Source of the DNA: Amycolatopsis vastitatis
GTDB taxonomy: Bacteria; Actinomycetota; Actinomycetes; Mycobacteriales; Pseudonocardiaceae
Assembly (NCBI RefSeq): GCF_002234595.1
Contig: NZ_NMUL01000010.1
Span: 62,001-126,000, forward strand
Length of the DNA: 64,000 bases
Reading direction: 5' to 3'
How positions within the stretch are numbered: the stretch's first letter is position 1; the number at the start of each line of letters is the position of its first letter. Of this stretch, positions 10,806 through 18,524 are shown piece after piece. A program made the translations under genes and the position numbers. The notes below the pieces were generated by a model. The model had not been told where the DNA came from. It did not search any database and was given only the letters and a program-made list of their open reading frames with translations.

Positions 10806-11912
10806 TTACCCGAGGGTCCAGCGCTGGTTGCTCTGTCCGTTGCAGGTGCCGAGGTCGACGAGCGCGCCGTCGGCCGTGGAACCACCGGTCACCTCGAGGC
10901 AGAGTCCTGATTGGACTCCGGTGACGGTGCCGTTCGAATTGACGGTCCACTGCTGGTTGGTACCGCCGTTGCAGGACCACGTCTCGACCTTGGTGCCGGG
11001 GCTGGTCTGCTTGTTGTAGGCGTCCAGGCAGAGGGTGGTGCCGTTCATGGTGGCGGTCAGCTGACCCGACGAGGTCCGGGTCCAGGTCTGGTTGGCGCCA
11101 CCCCAGCAGGAGTAGATCTGCAGCTGCGCGCCCGGCGTCGTCGAGGAGTTCGGCACGTCGAGGCACTTGCCCGCGCCCGCCGCGCGCAGGGCGCCCGTCG
11201 TGCCGTTGTCGCTGCCCCCACCGAGGACGATGTTCGAGTTGCCGCTGCTCTGGTAGCCCTCGGTCGCGAGGATCATGTAGTAGCTGAAGCTGCCGAGCGG
11301 CATGCCGGCGCGGGCCCACGCGTCGAAGTGGTTGCCGGTGGTGATGGTGCCGCCGGTCCGGCGCTGCTGCCGCACGCTCCAGTACTGGTTGAAGGTCTTG
11401 TTCCCTTCGACGGAGGGCGCGTTGTAGCGGGTCGTTTCGTAGATGTCGTAGGTGCCGCCGTCGCTGGTCACGGTGCCCTTGTAGGTCCCGGTCGGCCGGT
11501 AGCTGCCCCAGTTGTCGACGATGTAGTACTCGACGAGCGGGTTGGACGTCCAGCCGTAGAGCGACAGGTAGCTGTTGCCGGAGGGGTTGAAGGAACCGGA
11601 GTAGTTCACCGCCATGCGGCTGCCGTTGGCCCAGCCGGTGCCGGCGACGAAGTTGTTGACGTTGCTCCAGCTCGTGCTGTAGTTGCCCCCGGAACCGAGG
11701 GTCATGCAGGCGGATCCGCCGCCGGCGGTCCAGAACGAGAAGTAGTAACCGTTGCTGTTGCCGGTCTGGCTCGAACAGATCGTCCCGGCGGCGTGGGCGG
11801 TGCCGGGCAGGACGACCGCCGCGAGCGTGAGCACCGCGGAAAGCACGACGGCACGGGCGACGCGGATCAGGCGCCGGGCTCCGCCGCGACGCTTGGAATG
11901 GACAGGACGCAC
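10806..11912 (-). CDS. Secreted GH11 endo-1,4-beta-xylanase with CBM13
   Basis: This 368-residue protein cleaves xylan backbones. A signal peptide (about residues 1-41, ending GTAHA) is followed by the GH11 jelly roll. The two catalytic glutamates lie in [11 protein letters not shown] and [16 protein letters not shown] and the [14 protein letters not shown] strand are also present. A linker leads to a ricin-type CBM13 trefoil of three repeats ([21 protein letters not shown]). The GTG at 11912 is chosen because AAGGAGAGGCAC precedes it at ideal spacing; a GTG 14 codons upstream lacks such a site. A TGAAACTTTCA palindrome lies in the promoter region. Confidence 0.93.
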   Translation of the reverse strand: MRPVHSKRRGGARRLIRVARAVVLSAVLTLAAVVLPGTAHAAGTICSSQTGNSNGYYFSFWTAGGGSACMTLGSGGNYSTSWSNVNNFVAGTGWANGSRMAVNYSGSFNPSGNSYLSLYGWTSNPLVEYYIVDNWGSYRPTGTYKGTVTSDGGTYDIYETTRYNAPSVEGNKTFNQYWSVRQQRRTGGTITTGNHFDAWARAGMPLGSFSYYMILATEGYQSSGNSNIVLGGGSDNGTTGALRAAGAGKCLDVPNSSTTPGAQLQIYSCWGGANQTWTRTSSGQLTATMNGTTLCLDAYNKQTSPGTKVETWSCNGGTNQQWTVNSNGTVTGVQSGLCLEVTGGSTADGALVDLGTCNGQSNQRWTLG

Positions 11913-11979
11913 GTGCCTCTCCTTCGCCTTGGCTGAAGGAGATTCTTGCGTCACCGTTCCCCGGAGTCCAACAACCGTG

Positions 11980-11990
11980 TGAAACTTTCA
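11980..11990. promoter_or_regulatory. Xylanase-type operator TGAAACTTTCA
   Basis: Perfect 11 bp palindrome 68 bp upstream of the xylanase start. GAAA-N-TTTC palindromes are known in front of streptomycete xylanase genes, where they act in repression. It lies in the short gap between the ABC permease stop and the xylanase gene. Confidence 0.6.
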
Positions 11991-11998
11991 GGCGCCCG

Positions 11999-12694
11999 TC
12001 AAGTCGTCGCGCGGCGGAGCATCAGCCAGGCCGCGCCGCCGAACGCCAGCGCGAGCACGAGCGGAATGGCGGCGAACAGCGTGAGCGACGGCTGGTCGCC
12101 GAGGAAACCCGCGATCGGGGGCCACCAGTGCTGGGCCGTCACGAGGACCTTCATTCCGGCCAGCACCGCGGCGCCGCCGATGACCGCGAGGTAGATCCCG
12201 GTTTGCCGCCAGCGCTGGAAAACCACGCCCGCCAGCACGAAGATCGCCGACGTGGCGACGATCGGCCCGGTGTAGGCCGCCCACTGCGTGAGCGGGCCGT
12301 CCTGGCGCAGGGCGCCGAGCCCGAAGATCCGGGCTTCCCGGCCCCAGCCGCCGGTCAGCCGCTCGACGGCGTCGAACGCCACCAGCACCAACGCCAGCAG
12401 CAGCGCCTGTGCCGTGACGACCAGTGCCGTCGCCGCGGCGAACTTCCGGCGCGTCACCCCCAGCCCGAGGGTGAAGGGGAAGACCTGGGTCATGGTCTGC
12501 AGGTGCGCGGGTGCGGCCATCCCGCAGAGCACCGGCAGGAGGAAGATCTCGTGCGGTCCGGTGGCGGCCTCGCCGTTGGCGAGGTCGATGCCCAGGCCCA
12601 GCAGGGGCATCGCGACCACGATGGCCAGCGGGTAGGCGAGCAGGGCCGGCCAGTTGACCAGCTGGATGCGCGCGACGTCGAGCACGCGTGTCAT
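11999..12694 (-). CDS. ABC transporter permease (GntR-linked)
   Basis: This 231-residue integral membrane protein has about six hydrophobic segments (for example LLAYPLAIVVAMPLLGLGI and IFVLAGVVFQ). It pairs with the ATPase gene just upstream through an ATGA overlap. AAAGGAAC precedes the ATG. It has no recognisable substrate motif. The GntR-ATPase-permease order is typical of YtrA-type, probably exporter or antibiotic-sensing, ABC systems. Confidence 0.85.
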   Translation of the reverse strand: MTRVLDVARIQLVNWPALLAYPLAIVVAMPLLGLGIDLANGEAATGPHEIFLLPVLCGMAAPAHLQTMTQVFPFTLGLGVTRRKFAAATALVVTAQALLLALVLVAFDAVERLTGGWGREARIFGLGALRQDGPLTQWAAYTGPIVATSAIFVLAGVVFQRWRQTGIYLAVIGGAAVLAGMKVLVTAQHWWPPIAGFLGDQPSLTLFAAIPLVLALAFGGAAWLMLRRATT

Positions 12695-13572
12695 CGGGGT
12701 TCCTTTCCGGCGGCGACCGGCCCGCCGTGGCGTTGGGTGGTGCGGACGACCAGCTGCTGCAGGGAAACCGGCTCGAAGTCCAGCCCGGGGCCGGCCCGGT
12801 CCGGCGCGCCGGTGAGGGTGACGCGCAGCGAGCTTCCGATCCGTTCGCGGTGCAGTTCTTCGTATCCGGCGGCGAAGCGCTCGACGGCGTCGGCGGGCCC
12901 GGTGACCGCGACGGCCTCGCCCCGCAGCGACTCGGCGTCGGCGTCGATGAGCACCTGGCCGCGGTCGAGCAGCACGACGTGGTCGATGAGGTCGCCGACC
13001 TCGTCGATCAGGTGCGTGGAGAGCACGATCGTGCGCGGGTGTTCGGCGTAGTCGGCGAGCAGCCGGTCGTAGAACAGCTGGCGCGCGACGGCGTCGAGAC
13101 CGAGGTACGGCTCGTCGAACAAGGTCAGCGGCGCCCGCGAAGCCAGCCCGATGATCACGCCGACGGCCGAAAGCTGGCCGCGCGAGAGCTTGCGGAGCAG
13201 CCGACCGGCCGGGACGGCGAAGTCCGCCAGCAGCGCCGCGGCGTAGGAGCCGTCCCAGTTCGGGTAGCACAGTTCCGCGGCCCGCAGCGCGTGCTTCACC
13301 CGGAACTTTTCCGGGTAGTGCTGGCTTTCCTTGACGAAGCAGACCCGCGAAAGCACACCGGCGTTCTCGCACGGGTGCTGCCCGAAGACCTCCACCGTGC
13401 CGCTCGTCGCGAAGTCCTGCCCGGTGAGGATCTTCATCAGGGTGGTCTTGCCGGCGCCGTTGCGCCCCAGCAGGCCGTGGATGGAGTTCTCGGCGAGCTC
13501 CAGGCTCACCCCGTCGAGGGCGGCGAGGGCGCCGAAGCGCTTGGTCACCCCGGTCGTGCGCACCACGTTCAT
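12691..13572 (-). CDS. ABC transporter ATP-binding protein
   Basis: This 293-residue ATPase has Walker A LLGRNGAGKTTLMK, the signature region KLSRGQLSAVG, Walker B PLTLFDEPYLGLD and the switch histidine in VLSTHLIDEV. The C-terminal extension (about 60 residues after the ATPase) matches the YtrB/EcsA-like exporter ATPases often encoded beside GntR regulators. It overlaps the GntR stop and the permease start by ATGA at each end, so the three genes form a translationally coupled operon. Confidence 0.9.
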   Translation of the reverse strand: MNVVRTTGVTKRFGALAALDGVSLELAENSIHGLLGRNGAGKTTLMKILTGQDFATSGTVEVFGQHPCENAGVLSRVCFVKESQHYPEKFRVKHALRAAELCYPNWDGSYAAALLADFAVPAGRLLRKLSRGQLSAVGVIIGLASRAPLTLFDEPYLGLDAVARQLFYDRLLADYAEHPRTIVLSTHLIDEVGDLIDHVVLLDRGQVLIDADAESLRGEAVAVTGPADAVERFAAGYEELHRERIGSSLRVTLTGAPDRAGPGLDFEPVSLQQLVVRTTQRHGGPVAAGKEPR

Positions 13573-13940
13573 CGCTGCGGCTCCCAGACGTCGATCAGCT
13601 TCTTGATCTCCTCGGCGTCCATGCCGAGCTTGCCCGCCTCCGCCATCAGCGGGGCGACGTACTGCCGCGCGAAGTCCCGGCGCCGCCGATCGAGCAGCTG
13701 CGCGCGCGCATCCGTGGCGACGAACATGCCGATGCCTCGTCTCTTGTAGAGGATCCCGTCGGCGACTAGCTGGTTGATGCCCTTGGCCGCGGTCGCCGGG
13801 TTGATCCGGTGAAAGGCCGCGAGCTCGTTGGTGGAGGGCACCTGCGTGTCCGCGGCCAGGCTCCCGTCGACGATCGAGTTCTCGATCTGCTCGGCGATCC
13901 GGAGGAACAGCGGCCGCCCGTCGTCCTTCACGCCGACCAC
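13569..13940 (-). CDS. GntR-family (YtrA subfamily) transcriptional regulator
   Basis: This 123-residue protein has an N-terminal winged helix (PLFLRIAEQIENSIVDGSLA, then PSTNELAAFHRINPATAAKGINQLVADGIL) and only a short C-terminal helical tail. This is the YtrA type that represses its own ABC operon. The GTG at 13940 is used; a GTG at 13931 is an alternative, and neither has a strong Shine-Dalgarno sequence. A perfect palindrome lies 20-40 bp upstream and is the obvious autoregulatory operator. Confidence 0.88.
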   Translation of the reverse strand: MVGVKDDGRPLFLRIAEQIENSIVDGSLAADTQVPSTNELAAFHRINPATAAKGINQLVADGILYKRRGIGMFVATDARAQLLDRRRRDFARQYVAPLMAEAGKLGMDAEEIKKLIDVWEPQR

Positions 13941-13960
13941 CGCGCGGTGCGGTTCGTCGG

Positions 13961-13980
13961 TTCATTACTCATGTAATGAA
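13961..13980. promoter_or_regulatory. Operator palindrome of the GntR/ABC operon
   Basis: Perfect 8 bp arms TTCATTAC and GTAATGAA with a 4 bp spacer, unusually AT-rich for this DNA. It lies immediately upstream of the GntR gene. A TTGACA hexamer on the minus strand (14009-14004) could be the -35, but I see no convincing -10. Confidence 0.7.
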
Positions 13981-14040
13981 CCATGGAGGCTCGGAGGAGT
14001 ACTTGTCAAGCGTGAGCCGATTCGTTATCTCGTCGGGGTC

Positions 14041-14086
14041 TTGACGGGCGGGGTTGTGACTGCGTAGACATGTCAGCGCAGTCACA
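14041..14086 (+). promoter_or_regulatory. Promoter and 32 bp operator of the lacI-type gene
   Basis: A -35-like TTGACG (14041-14046) and a -10-like TAGACA (14065-14070) are 18 bp apart. Over the -10 lies a large dyad. The outer arms TGTGACTGCG (14055-14064) and CGCAGTCACA (14077-14086) are perfect, and the centre is the palindrome GACATGTC. Only two symmetric base pairs fail across 32 bp. It ends 46 bp before the regulator start, so autorepression is likely. Confidence 0.6.
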
Positions 14087-14132
14087 CGGCTCACCAGGCA
14101 TGACGCCGGGCGAGCGAGGACCGGGAGAAGCA

Positions 14133-15206
14133 ATGACGCGATCGAGCCGGAGCGGGAACACGTCCGCACCCAGCAGCAAGGACGTGGCCTTGGCCGCCGG
14201 CGTCTCGCAGAAGACCGTTTCCCGCGTCTTCAACAACGAGCAGTACGTGTCCGCCGACGTGCGCCGCCGCGTGCAGGCCGCGGCGGAGGAGATCGGCTAC
14301 CGGCCCAACAACGCGGCCAGGGCGCTGGCGTCCGGCCGCACCCGGTCGATCGGGGTGGTGACGCTCGGGACGGGGCTCTACGGACCCGCGTCCCTGCTCG
14401 TGGGCATCGAGCGGGCGGTGCAGAACGCCGGTTACGCGCTGCGCGTGGTCAGCACACTCGAGGGCGACCCGTCGGGTGTCGCCGGCGCCGTCGAGTCGCT
14501 GCTCGAGCAGGGTGTCGACGGGATCGTCCTCTCCGAGCCGATCGACGAGGGACCGCTTTCCCTGCAGGTCGACGTCCCGGTCCTGGTGTTCGGGGCCCCG
14601 CCGTCGCTGGACGCCCCGCGGATCATCACCGCGGGGGTGGTCTCGGAAGAGCTGGCCCGGCTCGCCACGGACCACCTGCTCGACCTCGGGCACGAAACCG
14701 TCCACCACATCGCGGGGCCGCGGCGGTGGTACGCGGCCCGGGACCGCGCCGAGGGCTGGCGCAAGGCGCTGCGGGCCCGCGGCGCGGTGGAGCCGCCGGT
14801 CGTCGACGGGGACTGGTCGGCCCGGTCGGGCCACGCCGCCGGGAAGGCGCTGGCCGGCGACGACGTCACCGCGGTCTTCGCGGCCAACGACGACATGGCC
14901 ATCGGGCTGATCCGCGCGCTGCTCGACGCGGGCAAGCGGGTTCCCGGGGACGTCAGCGTCGTCGGCTTCGACGACACCCCCATCTCCGCCTACGTGACCC
15001 CGCCGCTGACCACCGTGCGGCAGCCGTTCGACGAGATGGCTTCCACGGGACTGCGCCTGCTCGTGCACGCCATCGAACAGCCGCGAGCGGGCGATCTCGA
15101 TCCCGGGCAGCCGCCGATCGAAATCCTCGTCCGCTCCTCCACCGCCCCGCCGCGGTCCCGGACGACCTCCGGGCACGAGCGGACCGCGATTCCCGCTCGG
15201 GAGTGA
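14133..15206 (+). CDS. LacI-family transcriptional regulator
   Basis: This 357-residue repressor has the LacI helix-turn-helix SSKDVALAAGVSQKTVSRVF, the hinge helix NNAARALASGRTRSIGVV and a periplasmic-binding-protein-like sugar domain (FAANDDMAIGLIRAL, VSVVGFDDTPISAYVTPPLTTV). ATG 14133 is chosen because GGGAGAAGC precedes it; an in-frame ATG at 14070 lies inside the operator palindrome. It is followed in the same direction by the sugar ABC operon and GH42 gene, so it probably senses a galactoside or related oligosaccharide and represses 15306-22629. Confidence 0.92.
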   Translation: MTRSSRSGNTSAPSSKDVALAAGVSQKTVSRVFNNEQYVSADVRRRVQAAAEEIGYRPNNAARALASGRTRSIGVVTLGTGLYGPASLLVGIERAVQNAGYALRVVSTLEGDPSGVAGAVESLLEQGVDGIVLSEPIDEGPLSLQVDVPVLVFGAPPSLDAPRIITAGVVSEELARLATDHLLDLGHETVHHIAGPRRWYAARDRAEGWRKALRARGAVEPPVVDGDWSARSGHAAGKALAGDDVTAVFAANDDMAIGLIRALLDAGKRVPGDVSVVGFDDTPISAYVTPPLTTVRQPFDEMASTGLRLLVHAIEQPRAGDLDPGQPPIEILVRSSTAPPRSRTTSGHERTAIPARE

Positions 15207-15262
15207 ACCCGGGCCGACCGCCCGGCTCCCCTCCACCGTTTCCCCGCCTTCGCTCGATTTCG

Positions 15263-15281
15263 CGGCGTGTCCGGCACGCCG
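15263..15281 (+). other. Stem-loop in the leader of the sugar ABC operon
   Basis: Arms CGGCGTG and CACGCCG with loop TCCGG, 24 bp before the solute-binding-protein start, in the 100 bp gap after the lacI-type gene. It could be a leader structure or a weak terminator; no T-run follows. Confidence 0.4.
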
Positions 15282-15305
15282 TGCTCATCCACCTGGAGTT
15301 CCGTC

Positions 15306-16685
15306 ATGCCCGAACTCGTCCCGAACCGCGCCCTCAGCCGCCGGACCTTCCTCGCCGCCGCCGGCGCGGTGTCGCTCGGCGCCGCACTGGCCGCGTGCAC
15401 CGGCAGTGGGGGAAGCGCCGCACCCGCCGCCGAACGGGTGAGCCAGGCCGACATCGACAAAGCGATGTCGACGCCCACCGAACTGGTCTTCTGGAGCTGG
15501 GCCCCGGAAATCGAGCAGGAGGTCGCCCTGTTCCAGCAGAAGTACCCGGCGATCAAGGTCAAGGTGCAGAACGCCGGCCAGGGGACGCCGCAGTACACGA
15601 AACTGCGGACCGCGCTGCAGGCCGGCACCGGCGCGCCCGACGTGGCGCAGGTCGAGTTCCAGTACCTCCCGACCTTCACGGTCCTGGACAGCCTGCTCGA
15701 CCTGCGGCCGTATGGCGCCGATGCGCTGAAGGCCAAGTTCGTCGACTGGACGTGGGCCCAGGTCAGCGGGCCGAACGGCGAGGTCTTCGCGATCCCGCAG
15801 GACACCGGCCCGATGGGCCTGCTGTACCGCCAGGACATCTTCGATCAGTACGGCATCACCGTGCCGAAGACGTGGGACGAGTTCGCGGCCGCGGCGCGGA
15901 AACTGCACGCCGCCGCGCCGGACGTCTACCTGACCAACCTCGCCGCGAACCAGGCCGCGGCCTGGCACGGCCTGCTGTGGCAGGCCGGGGACAAGCCGTA
16001 TGCGCTGTCCGGCAAGAGCGACATCACGGTCGCCGTCAATAGTGCCCCGGCCAAGAAGCTCGCCGGCTACTGGGGCGGGCTGGCCAAGGAAGGCGTCATC
16101 GGGACCGAGACGGACTTCACCGACTCCTGGTACGCCTCGCTCAACAACGGCAAGTACGCCACGTGGATCACCGCGGCGTGGGGACCGGCGTTCCTGTCCG
16201 GCTCGGCCAAGGCCACCGCGGGCAAATGGCGGGCCGCGCCGCTCCCGCAGTGGGACGCGGCCAAGCCGAGCTCCGGCAACTGGGGCGGCTCGACGACCGC
16301 GGTCCTGAAGAGCACGAAGAACCCGATCGCGGCGGCGATGTTCGCGCAGTTCCTCAACACCGACCCCGGCACCACGAAGATGTTCACCACCAAGCAGTTC
16401 TTCTTCCCGGCGACCAAGGCGCTGCTCGCCGACCCGTCCTTCACCGGCGACGCGCCGGCGTTCTACGGCGGCCAGAAGGTCAACGAAGTCTTCAGCGCGA
16501 TCGGGGACACCGTTTCCCCGTCGTTCCAGTGGCCGCCGTTCCTCGACCAGGCGGTGACCGACTGGACCGAGACCGTCGGCAAGTCGCTGGCCGACAAGAC
16601 CGACACGGTTGCCGCGCTCGACCAGTGGCAGACGCGGATCACGACGTTCGCCAAGAACCAGGGCTTCACGGTCCAAGGCGGATGA
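15306..16685 (+). CDS. Sugar ABC transporter solute-binding lipoprotein
   Basis: This 459-residue extracytoplasmic binding protein is of the MalE/UgpB type (family 1). The N-terminus has a twin-arginine motif SRRTFLAA and a lipobox LAAC followed by the glycine/serine linker TGSGGSA. The mature domain shows ELVFWSWAPEIEQEVALFQ, a typical opening of carbohydrate-binding members, and GLLYRQDIF. CTGGAG precedes the ATG. The stop overlaps the permease start (ATGA). Together with the two permeases it imports an oligosaccharide; the ATPase is not in the operon, so a shared MsiK-like ATPase encoded elsewhere is likely. Confidence 0.92.
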   Translation: MPELVPNRALSRRTFLAAAGAVSLGAALAACTGSGGSAAPAAERVSQADIDKAMSTPTELVFWSWAPEIEQEVALFQQKYPAIKVKVQNAGQGTPQYTKLRTALQAGTGAPDVAQVEFQYLPTFTVLDSLLDLRPYGADALKAKFVDWTWAQVSGPNGEVFAIPQDTGPMGLLYRQDIFDQYGITVPKTWDEFAAAARKLHAAAPDVYLTNLAANQAAAWHGLLWQAGDKPYALSGKSDITVAVNSAPAKKLAGYWGGLAKEGVIGTETDFTDSWYASLNNGKYATWITAAWGPAFLSGSAKATAGKWRAAPLPQWDAAKPSSGNWGGSTTAVLKSTKNPIAAAMFAQFLNTDPGTTKMFTTKQFFFPATKALLADPSFTGDAPAFYGGQKVNEVFSAIGDTVSPSFQWPPFLDQAVTDWTETVGKSLADKTDTVAALDQWQTRITTFAKNQGFTVQGG

Positions 16686-17635
16686 GCGCGATGACCGTCA
16701 CCGCGAGCGCTGCCGCCAAACCGTCCTCAATGGACCGGATCGACCGGATCCGGCCGCGGCGGAAGCACCGTTCCGCCGGGCCGTGGTTCGTCGCCCCGTT
16801 CCTCGTCCTGTTCGTGCTGTTCTTCGTCACCCCGCTCGGCTACGCCGCCTATCTCAGCTTCTTCCAGCACAAGCTGATCGGCGGCACGGTCTTCGTCGGG
16901 CTGGACAACTACGTCAAGGCCGTCGCCGACCCCCAGTTCCTCCGGGGCGTGCTGCGGGTGGCGACGTTCTTCGTGATCCAGGTGCCGGTGATGCTGCTGC
17001 TGGCGCTGCTGTTCGCGCTCGCGCTCGACAGCGGCCTGATGTGGCTCTCGCGCGTGGTCCGGCTGGGCGTCTTCGTCCCGTACGCCGTGCCCAGCGTGGT
17101 CGCGACGCTGATGTGGGGCTACCTCTACGGCCAGGATTACGGGCCGTTCGCGCAGCTGAGCCGGTTCTTCGGCCTGCCGGTGCCGAAGTTCCTCACCGAC
17201 AGCTGGATGCTCGGCAGCCTCGCGAACGTCGTGACGTGGGAGTTCGTCGGGTACAACATGATCATCCTCTACGCCGCCCTGCGGACCATTCCGGCCGAGC
17301 TGTACGAAGCGGCCGAAGTGGACGGTGCCGGCGCCTGGCGCACGGCCTGGTCGATCAAGCTCCCGGCCCTGCGCCCGGCGCTGCTGCTGACCTTGCTGTT
17401 CTCCGTGATCGGCAGCTTCCAGCTGTTCAACGAGCCGAAGCTGCTGAAGACCATCGCGCCCAACGTCATCGACAGCGGGTACACGGCGAACCTGTACGCG
17501 TACTCGCTGGCCTTCACCGGCCAGCAGGTCAACTACGCGGCCACCGTGTCGTTCCTGCTGGGCCTGGTCATCGTCGTCATCTCGTACACGATCCTGATCA
17601 CCGCCAACCGCCGGAGCCGGAGGGCCGCGGCATGA
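16682..17635 (+). CDS. Sugar ABC transporter permease (MalF type)
   Basis: This 317-residue permease has six predicted membrane segments, starting with WFVAPFLVLFVLFFVTPLGY. The ATPase-contact EAA loop is YEAAEVDGAGAWRTAWSIKLP. It is flanked by ATGA overlaps with the binding protein and the second permease, so stoichiometric coupled translation is expected. A second ATG nine bases downstream (16691) is an alternative start. Confidence 0.92.
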   Translation: MSAMTVTASAAAKPSSMDRIDRIRPRRKHRSAGPWFVAPFLVLFVLFFVTPLGYAAYLSFFQHKLIGGTVFVGLDNYVKAVADPQFLRGVLRVATFFVIQVPVMLLLALLFALALDSGLMWLSRVVRLGVFVPYAVPSVVATLMWGYLYGQDYGPFAQLSRFFGLPVPKFLTDSWMLGSLANVVTWEFVGYNMIILYAALRTIPAELYEAAEVDGAGAWRTAWSIKLPALRPALLLTLLFSVIGSFQLFNEPKLLKTIAPNVIDSGYTANLYAYSLAFTGQQVNYAATVSFLLGLVIVVISYTILITANRRSRRAAA

Positions 17636-18498
17636 CCCACCGACCGGCCCGCCGTCGCAACGTCCCGCTGACCGTCGCCATGCTCGCCGCGCTGGCCTAC
17701 TTCCTGCTGCCGCTGTTCTGGCTCGTCGTCGCCTCGACGAAGAGCACGCAGGACCTGTTCACGTCGTTCGGGCTGTGGTTCTCCAAGGTGCCACAGCTGT
17801 TCACCAACATCGGGGACACGCTGACGCACGAGGACGGGATCTTCCTGCGCTGGCTGCTGAACACGATCGGCTACGCCGTGGTCAGCGCGCTCGGCGCCGC
17901 GCTGCTCGCCGCGGCCGCCGGGTACGGGTTCGCGAAGTACCGCTTCCGCGGCCACGGCGCCGGGTTCAACCTCGTGCTCGGCGCGGTGATGGTGCCCGCG
18001 ACGGCGCTGGCGATCCCGACCTACCTTTTGTTCTCCCAGGTGGGCCTGGTCAACACGCCGTGGGCGGTGATCCTGCCGTCGCTGGTCAACCCGTTCGGGC
18101 TCTACCTGATGCGGATCTACGCCCAGGACGCCGTCCCGGACAGCATCATCGAGGCCGCCCGGATCGACGGCGCGGGGGAGGCGCGGATCTTCTTCCGGAT
18201 CGGGTTGCGGATGCTGGCCCCGGGGCTGGTCACCGTCGTGCTCTTCACGCTGGTCGCCACCTGGAACAACTACTTCCTGCCGCTGATCATGCTCAACGAC
18301 CAGCGCCTGTACCCGGTCACCCTCGGGCTCGCCTTCTGGGCGGAGCAGGCCCAGAACGGCGGCGCCGGCGCGAGTGGCGAGATGCTGCCGCTGGTCCTGA
18401 CCGGCTCCCTGCTCTCGATCATCCCGCTCGTCGTGGCTTTCCTGTTCCTGCAGCGGTACTGGCAGAGCGGGCTCGCCGCCGGCGCCGTCAAGCAGTGA
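17632..18498 (+). CDS. Sugar ABC transporter permease (MalG type)
   Basis: This 288-residue permease has six membrane segments and the EAA loop IIEAARIDGAGEARIFFRIGL. ATWNNYFLPLIML is characteristic of the MalG-type partner. It starts within the stop of the upstream permease (ATGA) and is followed 26 bp later by the GH42 gene. Confidence 0.92.
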   Translation: MTHRPARRRNVPLTVAMLAALAYFLLPLFWLVVASTKSTQDLFTSFGLWFSKVPQLFTNIGDTLTHEDGIFLRWLLNTIGYAVVSALGAALLAAAAGYGFAKYRFRGHGAGFNLVLGAVMVPATALAIPTYLLFSQVGLVNTPWAVILPSLVNPFGLYLMRIYAQDAVPDSIIEAARIDGAGEARIFFRIGLRMLAPGLVTVVLFTLVATWNNYFLPLIMLNDQRLYPVTLGLAFWAEQAQNGGAGASGEMLPLVLTGSLLSIIPLVVAFLFLQRYWQSGLAAGAVKQ

Positions 18499-18524
18499 CA
18501 TCGATCCTTCCTGGAGGTTGCACC

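Noticed and set aside
7104..10910. 1268-codon open frame on the plus strand
   Set aside because: It is the complement of the GH3 gene. It has no domain motif, is full of Arg/Gly/Val runs, and exists only because stops are rare on both strands of GC-rich genes.
15263..15281. Hairpin before the sugar-binding lipoprotein as a riboswitch
   Set aside because: Only a 7 bp stem and no conserved aptamer features are present, so it is listed merely as a stem-loop.
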